From Topomyia yanbarensis (lineage: Eukaryota; Arthropoda; Insecta; Diptera; Culicidae), in the NCBI RefSeq assembly GCF_030247195.1, contig NC_080671.1, positions 100,613,845-100,677,844 of the forward strand: a stretch of DNA of 64,000 nucleotides, given 5' to 3'. Shown here one piece after another: positions 22,982 through 36,526 of the stretch. The position numbers were made by a program, and so were the translations under genes. Within the stretch, counting starts at the first letter, position 1. The number at the start of each line of letters is the position of its first letter. The notes beneath the pieces are model-generated. The model did no database searches, was not told where the DNA came from, and saw nothing but the letters and a program-made list of their open reading frames with translations.

Positions 22982-23016
22982 CTCAACAATTGGTCATCGA
23001 TGACCAAATTGTTGAG
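22982..23016. repeat. 35-base near-perfect palindrome
   Basis: Arms CTCAACAATTGGTCATCGA and its complement, differing only by one extra A on the right, centred on ATCGAT. It would form a stable cruciform or hairpin. No associated element was recognised. Confidence 0.9.
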
Positions 23017-23124
23017 TTAAACATGGCCGCCGAGATTTTTTTTTTGAGCGGAAGAGAATATTTTCGCTCTGTTGTGATACAAAACAATCGATGCAACATT
23101 TCCCGTTGGAGAGTAGTGACACCC

Positions 23125-23195
23125 ATATGCTCTCGTATTTGAGCGATAAAGAGAATTTAAATTCCCCCTACCAGAGTTGCCACATGCACTGATTT
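23125..23195. repeat. Left member of an inverted pair flanking 23.2-27.2 kb
   Basis: The words GAGCGATAAAGAGAATTT and GTTGCCACATGCACTGATTT recur, inverted and diverged, at 27195-27265. Some of the similarity may belong to a widespread MITE end with GTTGCCAC (see 26983-27215). Confidence 0.45.
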
Positions 23196-23555
23196 TTCAC
23201 TAAAATTTTAAAGAATCTGATGTATCCAATCTATGTTTGGAGCAGCAAATAGAATAATAATAACAGGTGTTGTATTCGTATAGCGACGTACTTTAAATAA
23301 CGACATAAATGATTTCTTAAATTAAATATAGTGTAGTATGATAATCTGCCTAAAAATGAATAAAAAAAATCAGATTGTTTGCATTTCTACTGCAGGCTGT
23401 TTCACAAACAGACCTGGCAGCCATGGCTTTTTTTCATCTGCTTTTTCATCATGGCGTTAATAATTGATTCCTCTTTAGGACAGGTAAATTAATTCAATTT
23501 ATTAAATAACCTCCTTAAAACAAGCAATCCTTATTTTCGCAGGAAATCCTGTAGT

Positions 23556-24112
23556 GCTAATAATTGGAAACTCTATAGAAAATACAGCTCGTCGGATAAT
23601 CGTAATCTGTTTCCAAAGGTCGGTTGATATCGAATTGACGATACTGGTAACGAGTCGGTCCAAGAATGGAATAAATTGACGTATTTGGAACAAAAGGAAC
23701 ATTACAATCTAATAGAGCATGGACTGAGTACTGTAACGATGTGTAAGTAATGTTACCACTATTAGGCAAACTTTCTAAATCATTTTAAATCTTTCAGACC
23801 ATTGCGAGATTTTCTTGGTTTCATTGGTCATCCTTGATGGTAAAACATCCTTTACATGCTGAAATAATTCTCCACGCCAGCCGAATTTGCAGTAATTTTC
23901 AAACCAATGCATATTAAAGCGTTCAAGCAGACAAACGCCTACGGGTGGGGCAATTTCGGACGTTAGTTGGTCAACAGCCACTGTCTTCCAGATCCCGAAA
24001 CCAGAATCCTACGTCAGGAAGAGTATCAAAACCGAATGGATGATAAGGTTGATAAAACCAATTGGAAGGTTTCATGTTCTCAACTATGATCGTGTCCCAT
24101 TCTCTTGGTAAT
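23556..24112 (-). pseudogene. Unidentified protein-coding gene remnant
   Basis: Minus-strand reading has coding character: REWDTIIVENMKPSNWFYQP then HPFGFDTLPDVGFWF, a frame change, VDQLTSEIAPPVGVCLLERF then NMHWFENYCKFGWRGEL and VLPSRMTNETKK, another frame change near 23780, then ITYTSLQYSVHALLDC and ILGPTRYQYRQFDINRP. Composition is unlike the transposon proteins nearby. I do not recognise the family. At least two frame changes, and neither a start codon nor a terminal exon is evident. Could be a host gene remnant or an unusual element. Confidence 0.4.
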
Positions 24113-24239
24113 TATGGAAGAAGTTTCTAATGATGCCGGGTTTGTCACAGGTCCGCTTAACCAAAAAAATATACAGAAGTGTTTTACTTGAATAAATATA
24201 AAATGTATTGGCAATAGTTTGTTTTTGTACAGTGGAGAA

Positions 24240-25960
24240 TTTAAAATCCATGAGTTATCGGTCCTTTCATCAACACCCTTTTTCCTGAAATGTCTCGGGA
24301 CAGTATCACGCTACACACACATAGAAATGGCGTTGAGCTATCGGTACTCTGATGTTTCAATCAAAAGTTAGGTCCTAGTTTGTGAACTAATTTAAGCTAA
24401 TTATGTGCATTTTGCTATCAATTTCTGAATTACTGTCACTAACACCATTTCCTCTTAGGTGTCTAGGGACAGTATTATGCTATACATGTGTAGAAAGGGA
24501 ATCTAAAATGCTACTAAATGGCGTAGAGTTATCGATGCTATGATGTTTCAATCAAGAGTTAGGTACAAGTTTGTGAATTTATTCAAGCGAAAGGTGTGCA
24601 TTTTGCTATCAATTTTTAAATTACTGTCCCCAGGACCATTTTTCTCTAAGTGTCTAGAGACACTATCATGCTATACATGTATAGAAAGGGAATCTAAAAT
24701 GCTACTAAATGGCGTGGAGTTATCGGTGCTCTGATGTTTCATTCAAAAGTTAGGTACTAGTTTGTGAACTAATTTACACTAATTATGTGCATTTTGCTAT
24801 CAATTTCTGAATTACTGTCACTAACACCATTTTCCCTTAAGTGTCTAGGAACAGTATCATGCTATACATGTGTAGAAAGGGAATCTAAAATGCTACTAAA
24901 TGGTGTAGAGTTATCGGTACTCTGATGTTTCAATCAAAAGTTAGGTACAAGTTTGTGAATTTATTTAATCAAAATGTGTGCATTTTGCTATCAATTTTTA
25001 AATTACTGTCCCCAGGACCATTTTTCTCTAAGTGTCTAGAGACACTATCATGCTATACATGTATAGAAAGGGAATCTAAAATGCTACTAAATGGCGTAGA
25101 GTTATCGATGCTCTGATGTTTCAATCAAGAGTTAGGTACAAGTTTGTGAATTTATTCAAGCGAAAGGTGTGCATTTTGCTATCAATTTTTAAATCACTGT
25201 CCCCAGGACCATTTTTCTCTAAGTGTCTAGAGACACTATCATGCTATACATGTATAGAAAGGGAATCTAAAATGCAACAAAATAATGTAGAGTTTTTGGT
25301 TTTCTGTTGTTTTGATCAAAAGTTTCTGAATCAAGCAAATGGGGTGCTTTTTGCTTTCAATTGTTGAATCGCTGTCACCAAGACCATTTTGCCTTAAGGG
25401 GTCTGAGAACACTATCATGTTACATATGGATAAAAAGGCATATAAAATGCTATAAAATAATGTTGAGTAACGGCTTTTCTGTCCTTTTAATCAAAAGTTA
25501 GGTCCAAGTTTGTGAAATCATTTAAGCAAATGAGGTATTTTTTGCCATCAATTTTTGAATCATTGTCGCCAAGACCATTTTGCCTTAAAGAGGTGCTGGC
25601 ACCGTCATCCTGTGTATGTATAGAAGGGGCATCTAAAATGCTACAAAATGACGTTGAAGTTACTGGTTTTCTGTCCCTTTGATCAAAAGTTAGGTTCAAA
25701 TTTGTGAAATCATTTAAGCAAATTAGATGCTTTTTCGTATCAATTTTTGATTCACTGTCACCAAGACCGTTTTGCCTTAAAGGAGTCTGCGGACAATATC
25801 ATGTTACAGCGTCATGCTATACATGCATAGAGAGGGAATTTAAAATGCTTTTAAATACCGTCAAGCTTTTGTTTTTCTGACGTTTTGGTCAAACGTTAGG
25901 TCTAGGTTTGTGGATTCATTTAAGCAAAATATGTGCATTTTACTATCAAGAATCGCATAG
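24240..25960. repeat. 191-bp satellite array, about nine monomers
   Basis: The marker GATGTTTCA(A/T)TCAA recurs at 24351, 24542, 24733, 24924 and 25115, exactly 191 bp apart, and in diverged form near 25306, 25481, 25673 and 25879. The first five or six units are very similar; later ones decay. Two monomer types occur (TTTCTGAATTACTGTCACTAA versus TTTTAAATTACTGTCCCCAG) in the order A, B, A, B-like, B. Each unit carries a CTATACATGT(G/A)TAG hairpin-like word. Open frames inside repeat with the array and are not genes. Confidence 0.95.
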
Positions 25961-26477
25961 ATGAATCCTGCCATATCGACTTAATGAACTAATACACCTA
26001 ATCACCTAAACAGGCTAATGTTAATATACTGTGTGTCTGCTATTGAACACACCCGGCTTCCCATGAGCGTTTATGCGACTGAATCTGAATGATAACGATG
26101 TGAACATCATGAACACATTAGTGAGTCTTGGTTGATAATGCTTGGTACTGGTTTGGCCTTGTCGAAAAATTTCTTTGGTGGCGACATGAAAATTGTCAAA
26201 TAAGAGTGTGCAATACCTTGATGCAGCATCTGATCTTACTCCACATGTATATGATCGAAGATTATCTTGGATCTGTCATCGAACCTAGTTTGCATACCGT
26301 AGAACAAAATTCATTGTTGCCCATCCACCCACAAGGTTAGCCTCTTACAACTATAAATGACAATGTCATCGAGATAACGAAAGGACAAATATTGATTGTA
26401 CAGATAAATGCAGTTTTATTCTTCATCGTCTCCCCTCATTATCTGATCCAGTAATTTTGGTCCTCCAACCATCCAAA
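25961..26477. other. Spacer, nothing assigned
   Basis: No recognised exon or repeat. It contains the 3' flank of the PIG-W remnant on the minus strand with an AATAAA at about 26412-26417. Confidence 0.4.
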
Positions 26478-26960
26478 CTAGATGAACACTTCGCAGAACA
26501 TGAACAGGGCGCACATCGTGATCCCGACGGACAGAATCCACGATACGCATCCCACATTGGCGAGGCGCCATGACACGCCCAACATATCCTCGCAAACGAA
26601 AATCATTTTCCAACAGACGTCAGCTACGATGCTGAGTTGAATGGCCTGTTTGATGAATTTGTTCGCCGGTTGAATTTTGACCAAGGGTCGCATCACCGAT
26701 CCTATTTTGTCCATGTACAGAGCCACATAACCAGGTATGGAAACGATTCCCGCTCGGTTCGCCTCCACAAAGTTAGATCTTCCAGTTTTTCGTAGAAAAT
26801 GTAATTACTTTCGTTGATAACGTAACTCCTAATTGCAGCATCATCTCGTGGTTGCACAGGATAGTTATAGCAATATTCCGACAATTGGAACGATAACCAA
26901 CGGGATGAAAAAAAATCCAATGCAAATATTTATGAACGAATGAAAATTGTTCTAGTTCAG
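26478..26960 (-). pseudogene. PIGW: PIG-W / GWT1 (GPI-anchor inositol acyltransferase) remnant
   Basis: PIG-W is a multipass ER membrane enzyme that acylates inositol in GlcN-PI during GPI-anchor synthesis. The minus strand reads NFVEANRAGIVSIPGYVALY then MDKIG, a clear match to the family signature with ANREGI and GYVA-Y, followed by hydrophobic spans (AIQLSIVADVCWKMIF; WILSVGITMCALFMFCEVFI) and a stop at 26478. Upstream pieces are in other frames: HEMMLQLGV, and LHWIFFHP, which resembles the family's HWNFF motif. At least two frame changes separate them. Only the C-terminal third is present and the usual last helices are missing. Family identity is fairly firm; function is lost. Confidence 0.7.
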
Positions 26961-26982
26961 ATTGACAGCTATAGGTAGAGGA

Positions 26983-27215
26983 CAGGGATGCCACTTTGAA
27001 ATCTATTTTAGAGATGACAAAATATGAAGTTTACATAACAAAAAAATCTGCAATATTTACATGCAATCCGTAGAAAAATCAGAATCTTTACAATAATCTA
27101 TTGAAATCCTGCAAACCATGCCAAAAATCTATTATTTATGAAAAAGTAATCTGTTTTCAAAAACGATTAAATAAATCTGTAATATTACAGCAAAATCTGT
27201 GAATGTGGCAACCCG
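26983..27215. mobile_element. hAT-type MITE with CAGGG(A/T)TGCCAC termini
   Basis: About 233 bp between CAGGGATGCCAC (26983-26994) and GTGGCAACCCG (27205-27215), a widespread hAT-like terminal repeat. The flanks GTAGAGGA and GTAGGAGGA look like a decayed 8-bp duplication. The interior is A+T-rich with repeated AATCTGTAAT-like words. No coding content. Confidence 0.55.
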
Positions 27216-28381
27216 GGTAGGAGGAAATATAAATTCTCTTTGCGCTCGAAGGGAGAGCATGATCAGTTTGTTGACCAAAGCATCGGCAGGCACCTTACGA
27301 TGAGATGTTGAGCTTTTTGGTGACTCTCGCGCAACATAAACAAGTTGCGCACTGGTGTCACAGCGCGTCGCTTTACTCTCCCGCAACAAAAAGTCATCAA
27401 AATACCGATGAGTTGCTGGTGGATTTAAGGACGCGGCTATTGTTGAGGATGATTGCTCTACGCCTTGCGTTCATCGCGAGGATACGCTTCACGCTACCCT
27501 GCGCCACGAAAAGATCAAAGTGACAACCTAGATCTGCCATCCCTGAAGCGGAACAGTTAAATATCGAACGTTACCATAGTAACTGTTTATTTTTCTGATA
27601 CTCGAAAAAATATAAGTTAATTTTTTTATGAAGTACCTATATCGCTAATTAAATTATATATCTTCGGCAATTGTATCGTTCTTTTTTATTTCAATTTCAA
27701 CTACCGAACGTGTGGATATGCGCAAATGTATTTCAAATTCTAACGCGAATTCTTTTGCTATCAGAATATCTCACACGCAATTATTGGCAACGACGACAAA
27801 AATATGTACCAGTGTGAAGTGTTACATGGCAGAGCAAGGCACACTTTGATTAGGTAGCGATGCCAGTTGCGTTTTTTTCGACGAGTTTTAGTTGTCAAGA
27901 CGAATTGGGTTGTTTAATTCGTTTCCTTGGTGAACCACGAAACAATAACTCTTTTATATGGGACCTTGGCGTGTTTAATTTGTATTTGTTTCCACTATGG
28001 AGTTTGAATTTTGACATTCTTTGAAGCCTATAATTTGGCCGCGGTCGGAGTAAACGCGTGAAGCTCGGCTAAAGCGTACAGTAAGTCAAAGCGAATAGAA
28101 ATCTACGGGACGTGGTGACAATACAAAACTGTCTATTGAGCCGCTCCAGCTTGGTCGTTTTGACAGTCGCAAGTATTCGAATAGTTTTCAAAAGTGTCAC
28201 GAGTGCTCTGAATAGCAATACTTTTTGATACATATTGAAATATTGAAATATTAAATCTCTACCGAGATAAATTAGAATAATATAGTTCTGTCACTACACG
28301 CATTGACGGCGTTCATAACATACGGTACAAAACACGCTTTTTACTTGAAACTTCTACAACTCCGCTAATGGCTTTAATGCT
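27216..28381. other. Spacer, nothing assigned
   Basis: No coding exon recognised. The segment 27300-27530 has higher G+C and open frames on both strands, but no domain. Confidence 0.4.
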
Positions 28382-28444
28382 GTTTTTTTTTATTTATCGC
28401 GCACATCAACAGGCCGTACTCGGCCCCAATGATGGAAACTTAAA

Positions 28445-30084
28445 CTAATTACATCTAAAAAACTGCAGGAATCGATTTCTTAATGATATTCGAGACAAAT
28501 GAAAGTCGAACAGGTGCGACACACGATTGAAGAGGCGTTGTAGTCCCGTGATAGCGGCATTAGCTGTTTGAATAGTTCGTCGAAACGGCACTCTCAGAAG
28601 AACGTTTCCGCGTAACGTTCTGGACCTTGCTTGGATGTTAACTCGCTCTAGTAAATCTGGAGAATCGATGCGTCCTGACAGAAGATCAGAGATGAATAAG
28701 GCTCTTGCAGTTTCTCTACGACGCTGGAGAGTATCGAGCTGGATGAGTTGACACCGACTCTCGTAGCTTGGTAGACGAACAGGATCGCGCCAAGGCAGGC
28801 GTCGAAGAGCATACCGTTTAAATTTTCGTTGAACGCCTTCAATTCGATCGCTGCTGTTCATGTAATTCGGGTTCCAGACCGCCGAACAATACTCCAGCGT
28901 AGAGCGCACTAAAGAGCAGTATAGGCTTTTGAGACAGTAGATGTCTGTAAAGGATTTAGCCGTACGGAAAATGAAGCCCAGGCTTCGCGATGCTTTACCA
29001 ACAACATACGAAATGTGATTCTTAAATGTAAGTTTCGAATCTAACAGCACTCCAAGATCCTTAACGCAGCTTACCCTGGAAACAAGAGCTCCAGACAAGC
29101 TATATTCAAACTCAATGGGATCTTTTTTCTGGAGAACGATATCACAGAACATTTCGCCGGATTCAGAATCATTCGGTTGTTTTCACACCATCTGCTGAAA
29201 GTGTCGAATTGCTGCTGCAAATATTGTGCGTCCGTCCGGCTCCTAATTCAGTTGAAAATTTTTAGATCATCTGCATACGACAACCGTGGTCCTTTCAGCT
29301 GATAGTTTACATCGTTGAAATAGAGAGTGAATATAAATGGTCCGAGATGACTTCCTTGCGGAATACCAGACGTTGCGGAGAACAGTTTGGAGTATGCATC
29401 ACCTATATTCACACTGAGTTGACGGCCAACGAGATAGGATTGAAACCATCGCAGGAGTGATCCACTGAAGCCAAGTTTTTCCAATTTAGCGACTGCGATA
29501 TCGTGATTGATTTTGTCGAAAGCTGCAAATAAGTCAGTATATATAACATCAGTTTGTTGATTCGCATCGAACCCTTCGGACACAAGAGAGGTTAGAGATA
29601 GTAGATTCGTCGACGTAGATCGATTCGGCATGAATCCGTGTTGGTCTTTAGAAATATATTCCTTACAGTGAAAAAACACTGACTCCACCACGACTAACTC
29701 AAAGAGCTTGGAAATGGCACAGAGCGCAGAAATTCCTCGATAATTGTCAATGTTTCTCTTATCACCTTTTTTGTGGACAGGAAAGATGAAAGCTACTTTC
29801 CACAATTGAGGAAAAATCGCGGTTGTCAGTGACATTTTGAATAGTTGACAGAGAGGTTCCACCAAACCAGATATACACTTTTTCAAAAACACAGCAGAGA
29901 CACCATCTGGCCCAGGAGATGACGATGCTTTAAGCTTGGATGCTGCTGATACAATATCTGAGTGCTCCACACGAATCTCACTCACTGTCCGTTCGAGTTG
30001 GGCCACGCCGCTAGCTGCAACGTCAATCTGCTGCGAGGACAGAGTCTCACTGACGAACACACTCGCAAATTTAGAGGCGAACAA
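28445..30084 (-). pseudogene. Reverse transcriptase of the Jockey-like LINE
   Basis: Order on the minus strand: SSPGPDGVSAVFLKKC (fingers), PVHKKGDKRNIDNYRGIS, QHGFMPNRSTSTNLLS, YTDLFAAFDKINH, SGIPQGSHLGPFIF, and the catalytic YADDLKIF at 29256-29280. A TGA follows at 29245-29247. After it the frame continues through FDTFSRWCENNRMILNPAKC, then changes at an A-run near 29127-29132 into the C-terminal region (VKDLGVLLDSKLTFKNHI, SLVRSTLEYCSAVWNP) ending at 28445. The linker to the endonuclease is split by the MITE; removing the MITE and one duplication leaves the reading in frame (EVGHD to SQAVCKLFASK). Confidence 0.88.
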
Positions 30085-30110
30085 TTTGCATACGGCTTGT
30101 GAATCATGCC

Positions 30111-31086
30111 TAGGGTTCGCAGTACCGACTCTTTTTGGCGAGAACCGGTACTATGGTACTGAAGCCTTCAGTACCGGTAGTACCGGTAAAGTACCGGTAC
30201 TCGAATATTTTTTAAAAAAAATCGAAAAAAAAAACTTCAAACTGAAATTGAATGCTCAAACTGATGATCTTATTCTCAGATGATTGATTTGTGCTGATCA
30301 AAAAACATGTTTATTGTTTTTAATTGCTTCGGAATGGCAAGACTCATTTCACAGAAGATATTTTTCGTATAGGGCACCTTATTTTATTTCGAAATCTAGG
30401 CTACTTTGAAATCAATAACTGCTAAGTGGTGCGACTTTCGTCGACTTGAAGATAGGAAATGTATGAAACCCTATTAACAACAGTAAATCAAAGCGAGAGT
30501 GGCAGTAAATCCGAGCAGGTTAATCGCATTTCCTCTTTTGCTTTTCTGAAAATTGGTTTCGACCTTTATGTCATATCAAGGCTCCTTGCTTTCCTGTAAA
30601 CTATGGAGTTTTGCTGAATTTTCCGATCACCAATAATTACAAATCGCCCCATTTGAAGCAGTTCACCAAGTCTAAAACTGTTAGCTACTAAATCGCTGTT
30701 CGTTCTTTTATGGATAAAAGTTTAAGAGCAAACCAAATACAGATATGACTTAGACCATAGTCTTATTACGCGCCACCCAGTTAATAATGGAAACCAATCA
30801 GAATGTCGCTAATAAAACTTTAACTTCTAGAATTATTATGACCCTCATTCCCATACAAAGGTGTTATCTCAACGATTTATCTAGAAGGCAAATTAATATA
30901 ATTAAACGTTATCTTGCAGACCGATATTTTGCAACAGATCCCCCTGCAGAGTTAACATATTTGTCATAAAAAATGTATAGTACCGAAAATACCGGTACTG
31001 GCTTTTGTTCAGTACCGGTATTACGGTACCAAAAATGGGTCGGTATTCCCGGGATTTTCGGTACCGGTATTACCGGTACCACAACC

Positions 31087-31089
<3 letters not shown>
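30111..31089. mobile_element. hAT-type MITE, 979 bp, with TACCGGTA subterminal repeats
   Basis: Flanked by a perfect 8-bp duplication, ATCATGCC (30103-30110 and 31090-31097), the hallmark of hAT transposition. Termini are TAGGGTT and AACCCTA. Both ends carry clustered short palindromes (TACCGGTA, GGTACC), about 5-7 on each side, which may be transposase-binding sites. No transposase frame is seen in the A+T-rich interior, so it is non-autonomous. It sits inside the LINE coding region. Confidence 0.9.
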
Positions 31090-32924
<1,835 letters not shown>

Positions 32925-33317
32925 GTATTTTTATGAAGGAATCCTGGTAGATTTGTAGAAGTTTGGAGTCGTTCCGACAACTCCTTTGGAGATGTCGAAA
33001 CATCTCGACTAGCGCGCATATCGTACTATCTGAAACATAAAAAAATTATAAACCCCATCATAGACAATCATCCGTCAAACGAACGTCAAAGAATTTTGAT
33101 TAACACCCTTCGACACAAATTTGACCGTACCAACCAGTAACGCGGGTGACATCTTGTAAACTGTCGAACACGAATGGCCTATTGCCTATAGCTTAATTTA
33201 ATACATGTAGTAAATTACTACTTTTGCAGGAATGGTTTTCGATAAAAAAAATAGAAATTTTGGTTAAGTATTACGAGCAAGGTTGTTTGAAGCTGTCATC
33301 ATTAAACTTTTCGTTTC

Positions 33318-33351
33318 CCCATGAGTTAGCCGTCGACGGCTAACTCATGGG
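33318..33351. repeat. 34-bp perfect palindrome
   Basis: Left half CCCATGAGTTAGCCGTC followed immediately by its exact reverse complement, centre GTCGAC, no loop. It lies at the start of the Harbinger-like remnant, whose reading there (FPHELAVDG) would overlap the palindrome. Confidence 0.95.
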
Positions 33352-33360
33352 TAGTTAAAT

Positions 33361-33900
33361 CGACATCTTGTTCTACACGTTTCGCGTTGGAAGTTCTACG
33401 GCCGCTGAAATCATTAGGGAGACCTGTAGAGGACGATGGATGAAACTTTGGCCAATTCATATGCCACAACCAACCCAACATTTATTAATCCGAAGTGCGA
33501 AAAATTACTGGACTTTGTGGAAATTCCCTCATCGTTGTGGCAGCATTCATGGGAAGCATATTCGTGTGCAATGTCCCCCTTACCCTGGGATAATGTTCTA
33601 CAACTACAAAAGTTTTTCTCGGTAGTACTTCAGGTTGTATCCGGTGCCAAATGCAAATTCATTGCCGTAGAAGTTGGCGGTTATGGTAAACAAAGCGACG
33701 GAGGAACTTTTAATGCATTTGAGCTATATAAGTTGATGGGATCAGGACACCAGAAAGTAATCTCCCCGGGACCAACGTTTCCACGCCATGTGTGTTTTTA
33801 GCTGATGAAGCTTACCCGCTGTTGAAACATGTTTTGCGACCGTATGCTCGACGATATATTACTGTTACAGAAGAATCTAGATTTTGAAGAGCAAGGAAAT
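33361..33900 (+). pseudogene. PIF/Harbinger transposase (HARBI1-like nuclease) remnant
   Basis: Reads FYTFRVGSSTAAEIIRETC, then FPHRCGSIHGKHIRVQCPP and MFYNYKSFS. After a frame change near 33610-33630 it continues VVLQVVSGAKCKFIAVEVGGY and GKQSDGGTFNAFELYKL, then LADEAYPLLKHVLRPYARRY. These match the DDE_Tnp_4 nuclease of insect Harbinger elements, where the first catalytic Asp lies in the IDGKH motif; here it is IHGKH, so that Asp is lost. Frame change, lost catalytic residue and missing C-terminal end mark a dead copy. Terminal repeats were not identified. Confidence 0.82.
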
Positions 33901-35121
33901 CGGTCGAGTGGAAACTGCTATGGAAACCAATTGAAACCGATGCACAGTGGCACCTGTCCATACAAAGTTGTGACAAACTTATAAAAATTGATTTATGTTG
34001 CTAAAAATAGGGCTGTTAACTAATTTTAGGCCTCTGATGAATTTCAGCGATCAGTGTTAATATCCCATAATTAGTGCATTGCGGGATCAACCAAGCTATC
34101 TTCAAACAAAAATGTTTCTATTTCTGTTCGAACCAGTTTTGAAATCATACGAATTCAACGCGATGACTAACTGTTACCAGAATACAACTATCAGATATTT
34201 CTACGACGCAATAGATCAACTAAGAGCTAACGAGTAAAGTAATTCTGAGCGTTAAAACCGATCTAGCATCTGCTTTGCTTCCATGAATCATATCTTATGA
34301 TCTTGGTTAGGTGCTAATTGCTCGATGCATTGTTGTTGTTCCAGCAATTGTAGCACGACGCCGCTAGGCTCGTCTTGTGCTGGATTTGGTCGATCACATT
34401 AGAATTCTTGTTGGCAAAAACCCAAAAAAAAGGACAAGAATTGCCATCTTTGGGAATTTTTGGCTATTGCACAGTCCAAATAGGTAAAAACGTGATCGAA
34501 ATTGCATTGTGCTGATTATTACAAACCAAGTTAGAAGGGGAAAAGTTTAAATAAGGAGTGCTCAATGAAATAAACCACACTTATAAACTTTTTCCGAAAT
34601 ATTTTAGGGAAACGAAACATTTGCAATTCATTAAAACTGTGAAAGTCGCAATATTTTGAAATGGCATGTGCGAATGATTTCAGTTGGAGTTTGTTTGAAC
34701 GCTACACTGTAAATAATTTACACTTTATTTTGAAGGGATTTGACACATAAGATTTAAGTTTCAAGCCACACTGAGAATTCATGAACTTTCAATTTAAAGC
34801 TAAGTATGCACCTCTTGCGAAATGAAATTTCCTATACAAAACCTATGTATAAAAAGCGTCGCGAAATGCTCACGAAAAAAATTTTCGTTTCCATTTCGTA
34901 AGCGGTACGCAACTCTCGCGAAAACGATAACGACAAATGCAGTTAGCCGAGACACGGTTCGACAAACAATAAGTTTCATAATACTTCCGCGAGACAGCGC
35001 TGCTCTCTATGCGCTGTCATCAAGGCAAACTTTTTCCTTGCGAAATAATGGTCAGAGGTATTATTTCGCACGGAGGCTCGCGAAATTTTGACAGGTTGCA
35101 ATGAAAAAATATAAAAAAAAA
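33901..35121. other. Spacer, partly repeat-derived
   Basis: No coding exon recognised. 34850-35110 contains many CGCGAAA/TTTCGCG words, and its right edge (GACAGGTTGCAATGAAAAA) recurs inverted near 52225-52245, so a dispersed element is present, extent unknown. Confidence 0.4.
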
Positions 35122-36526
35122 CCTGTTTTAATCCACCTAGCGGTGCAATTGTGCCTTTCTCAATCATGAACACGTGAATGTTTGCGTTGTTTATATTCAT
35201 TCAAAGCTTTCAAATGAATATATTACATTTTATTATTATACATGACATGACAAATATACAAGAAAAAAATCACTCTTCGAGTTCTAAAATTTTGTAAAAG
35301 AAAAAACAGCTACATTAATATTAAATTGAAAAAAAAGGTGCGAAATCGGCAGTCCCAAAAAGTCGATTTTCATAAAAAAAATTTTTTTCGAGATAACATA
35401 AAATCTCGACGTTTCATGCATTTTAAAAATGTTTGGCATCAAAAACACGAATTTGATTTCTGAAATTTCATGGGGTTCCCCCTTTGAAAAAAAATTGAGT
35501 TCCGGCTTTTATGGGAATTTCATATGTGACCGGATGGATTAGTCTATATTTTCGGACGCATCTAAGCGATCCGTACGAAATTTTATAGACATCTGTGGGG
35601 ATACTATAGCTATCATTTGGGACTAAGTTTGTGAAAATCGGCCCAACCATTTCCGGGAAACTGATGTGAGTACGTCAATTTTGAACCGCTTTTCCCGGGC
35701 ACTTCCGGAACCGTCTATGGTGGTCAATGTAGTCAACGAAAGTTTGGTTGGCCGTCGGTTACCTAGAACAGCAAATTTAAGTTGTTTGAGAGACATTTTA
35801 GCGAAATTTTTCCCTTTTTTGCTTTCATCGTAGTATCGGTTTGAATCGCGATTTGCTATGTGATCGCACGCCACAACCTGTAACTCCGGAACCGGAAGTC
35901 AGATCGGGATGAAATTAAATAACCATTTACGAAGGCGCAACACCTTTCATTTGAGACTATGTTTGGTTGAATCGGTCTAGCCATCACCGAGAAACCGATG
36001 TGACTGTTATTCTGAATTTGGATACTTCCGCCGGGGCTTCCAGAACCGATGATGGTGGCCAATGTGGCCAAAAAGACTTTGAATGGATGTTAGTGACCTA
36101 ATACTACAAATCGAAGCAGTTGTGGTCATATTTTGGAAAAATTTTCACCTTTATACATTCATTGCAGAATTTATTAAAATCGACATTTTCTGCGTGATCG
36201 TGCTCACCACCCTATAATTCCGGAACCGGAAGTCGGATCCATCAGAAATTCAATAGCAGCCTATGGGAACGTTGTATCTTTCATTTGAGACTAAGTTTGT
36301 CAAAATCGGTTCAGCCAGCTCTGAGAAAAATGAGTGACATTTTTGGTCACATGCACACACACAGACGCACATACACACACATACACACATACATACACAC
36401 GCTCAGACATTTGCCGAACTCGACGAACTGAATCGAATGGTATATGCCACTCGGCCCTCCGGGCCTCCGTTAAAAAGTCGGTTTTCAGAGCAATTGCAAT
36501 ACCTTTCTATTGAGAAAGGCAAAAAT
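35122..36526 (-). repeat. (ACAY)n-core dispersed repeat, longest copy
   Basis: Begins near TTTTAATCCACCTAGCGGTG and TGCCTTTCTCA and ends near ACCTTTCTATTGAGAAAGGC. It contains three or more internal blocks built on ACTCCGGAACCGGAAGTCGG, TCATTTGAGACTAAGTTTG and AAAATCGGTTCAGCC, so the element is itself internally repetitive. The microsatellite core is (CACA/CATA)n at 36353-36402, then the block CTCGGCCCTCCGGGCCTCCG. Non-coding. Confidence 0.75.

Noticed and set aside
24540..25367. Three repeated short Cys/Phe-rich frames
   Set aside because: They recur with the satellite monomer and decay with it.
24240..25960. CRISPR-like array
   Set aside because: Repeats are contiguous 191-bp satellite monomers without unique spacers, in eukaryotic DNA.
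27300..27530. G+C-richer coding segment
   Set aside because: Frames on both strands, none with a recognisable domain or splice signals.
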